Source: PS1 clade bacterium
GTDB taxonomy: Bacteria; Pseudomonadota; Alphaproteobacteria; RS24
Direction of reading: 5' to 3'
Length of the DNA: 5,599 nt
Assembly (NCBI GenBank): GCA_016779015.1
Contig: JADHOK010000091.1
Location: 1-5,599 of the forward strand
Shown: positions 4,899 to 5,599 of the stretch, one piece after another
Layout: each line of letters opens with the position of its first letter
Position numbering within the stretch: the stretch's first letter is position 1
Translations under genes and position numbers: made by a program
Notes under the pieces: generated by a model
The model's input: only the letters and a program-made list of their open reading frames with translations
Told to the model about the DNA's origin: nothing
Database searches by the model: none

Positions 4899-5599
4899 GT
4901 TGACCCGATTTATCGCGGCGCATGAAGCCGGCCTGCGATTGGCCACCATGTTCGGGCTGCTGGCATTGTTTTTAATTCTGGAGCGCACGCTGCCGCGGCG
5001 ACAGCAAAAAGTCAGCGCCGCGCATGCCGGGGGCAATCTGCTGATCGGCGCGGTCAATGGCGCAATTATTCGCCTGCTTGTGCCGGGCGGGCTGGCGGCG
5101 TTGGCGCTGCTCAATCAGGGCGGCGGATTGCTCGGGCTTCTCGCCTTGTCCGACGCGCTGGCGTTTATCGTCAGTCTGGTGCTGCTCGATCTGGTGCTTT
5201 ACTGGCACCACCGCGCCTTCCATGAAATTGCGCTGCTATGGCGCCTGCACGGCGCCCATCACAGCGACCGCAATCTCAATGTCACATCAGGCTTGCGCTT
5301 TCATCCAGGCGAGGCGCTGGTCAGTATGGCGATTAAAGCGGCGGCGGTGCTGCTAATTGGCGCACCGGCGGTGGCGGTTATCGCGTTTGAAATACTGCTG
5401 AATAGCGCGTCCTTGTTCAATCACGCCAATTGGCGGCTCGGCCGGGCCGATACATGGCTACAAAAGCTCATCGTCACGCCCGATATGCATCGGCTGCACC
5501 ATTCGCGCGCGCCGCATGAAAGCCGGATGAATTACGGCTTCTTTCTCTCAATTTGGGACCGCCTATTCGCCACTTACCAAGCCCGGCCCGACGCGCCGC
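4891..5599 (+). CDS. Fatty acid hydroxylase / sterol desaturase superfamily membrane protein, C-terminus cut by the window edge
   Basis: The frame is open from ATG 4891 to the window end, giving 236 visible residues; family members commonly have about 250-300, so only the tail is missing. These integral membrane non-heme di-iron oxygenases hydroxylate or desaturate acyl chains, sterols or carotenoid-like substrates. The histidine ligand clusters are present: HHRAFH (106-111), HGAHH (120-124), RFHP with His138, NHANW with His178, and HRLHH (200-204), followed by the usual MNYGFFLSIWDRLFATY (213-229). Hydrophobic stretches at about 17-31, 50-73, 79-104 and 143-172 are likely membrane segments, so it probably sits in the inner membrane with the histidines on the cytoplasmic side. 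The substrate cannot be told from sequence. It overlaps the TerB gene by 8 nt. No truncation or missing histidine is seen in the visible part. Confidence 0.9.
   Translation, partial: MAELTRFIAAHEAGLRLATMFGLLALFLILERTLPRRQQKVSAAHAGGNLLIGAVNGAIIRLLVPGGLAALALLNQGGGLLGLLALSDALAFIVSLVLLDLVLYWHHRAFHEIALLWRLHGAHHSDRNLNVTSGLRFHPGEALVSMAIKAAAVLLIGAPAVAVIAFEILLNSASLFNHANWRLGRADTWLQKLIVTPDMHRLHHSRAPHESRMNYGFFLSIWDRLFATYQARPDAP

Noticed and set aside
4491..5114. Minus-strand open frames of 207 and 74 codons across the TerB-family gene, and the 4363-4578 frame across the divergent spacer.
   Set aside because: They are antisense to the well-supported TerB/hydroxylase pair, lack recognisable domains, and would run through the lysS promoter region.

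Overview
The window looks like ordinary chromosomal DNA of a moderately GC-rich Gram-negative bacterium, most likely an alphaproteobacterium. The grounds are a class I lysyl-tRNA synthetase, a membrane-type class 2 dihydroorotate dehydrogenase, a short TerB-family protein of alphaproteobacterial type, and the codon bias. This placement is inferred from protein families, not from a marker gene. There are eight genes, two of them cut by the window edges. I see no RNA gene, insertion sequence, CRISPR array or phage gene.

Left and middle (1-4352, minus strand): six genes run the same way. In transcription order they are lysS/lysK (class I LysRS), a DUF952 protein, pyrD, an ArsC/Spx-fold reductase-like protein, a TetR-family regulator, and the N-terminus of a probable HSL-like alpha/beta hydrolase that leaves at base 1. 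The first three are packed tightly: a 10-nt gap with the Shine-Dalgarno overlapping the upstream stop codon, then a 4-nt ATGA overlap. Later gaps are 30-40 nt. I see no terminator between any of them, so they could be one transcript, with possible extra promoters before the ArsC-like gene and the regulator.

A 111-nt divergent spacer (4353-4463) separates this block from a plus-strand pair. It carries a TTGACT-type promoter candidate for lysS and a weaker, nearly leaderless candidate for the plus-strand genes.

Right (4464-5599, plus strand): a TerB-family protein of 144 aa overlaps by 8 nt a fatty acid hydroxylase / sterol desaturase-type membrane protein with the full set of histidine clusters. 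The latter runs off the window with probably only its C-terminal tail missing.

Functionally the minus block combines housekeeping (lysine tRNA charging, pyrimidine synthesis) with a redox-type small protein and what looks like a locally regulated hydrolase. The plus pair looks like a small membrane-lipid or sterol-like hydroxylation unit with a coupled TerB partner. The least explained parts are the DUF952 gene wedged between two essential genes and the TerB/hydroxylase coupling.
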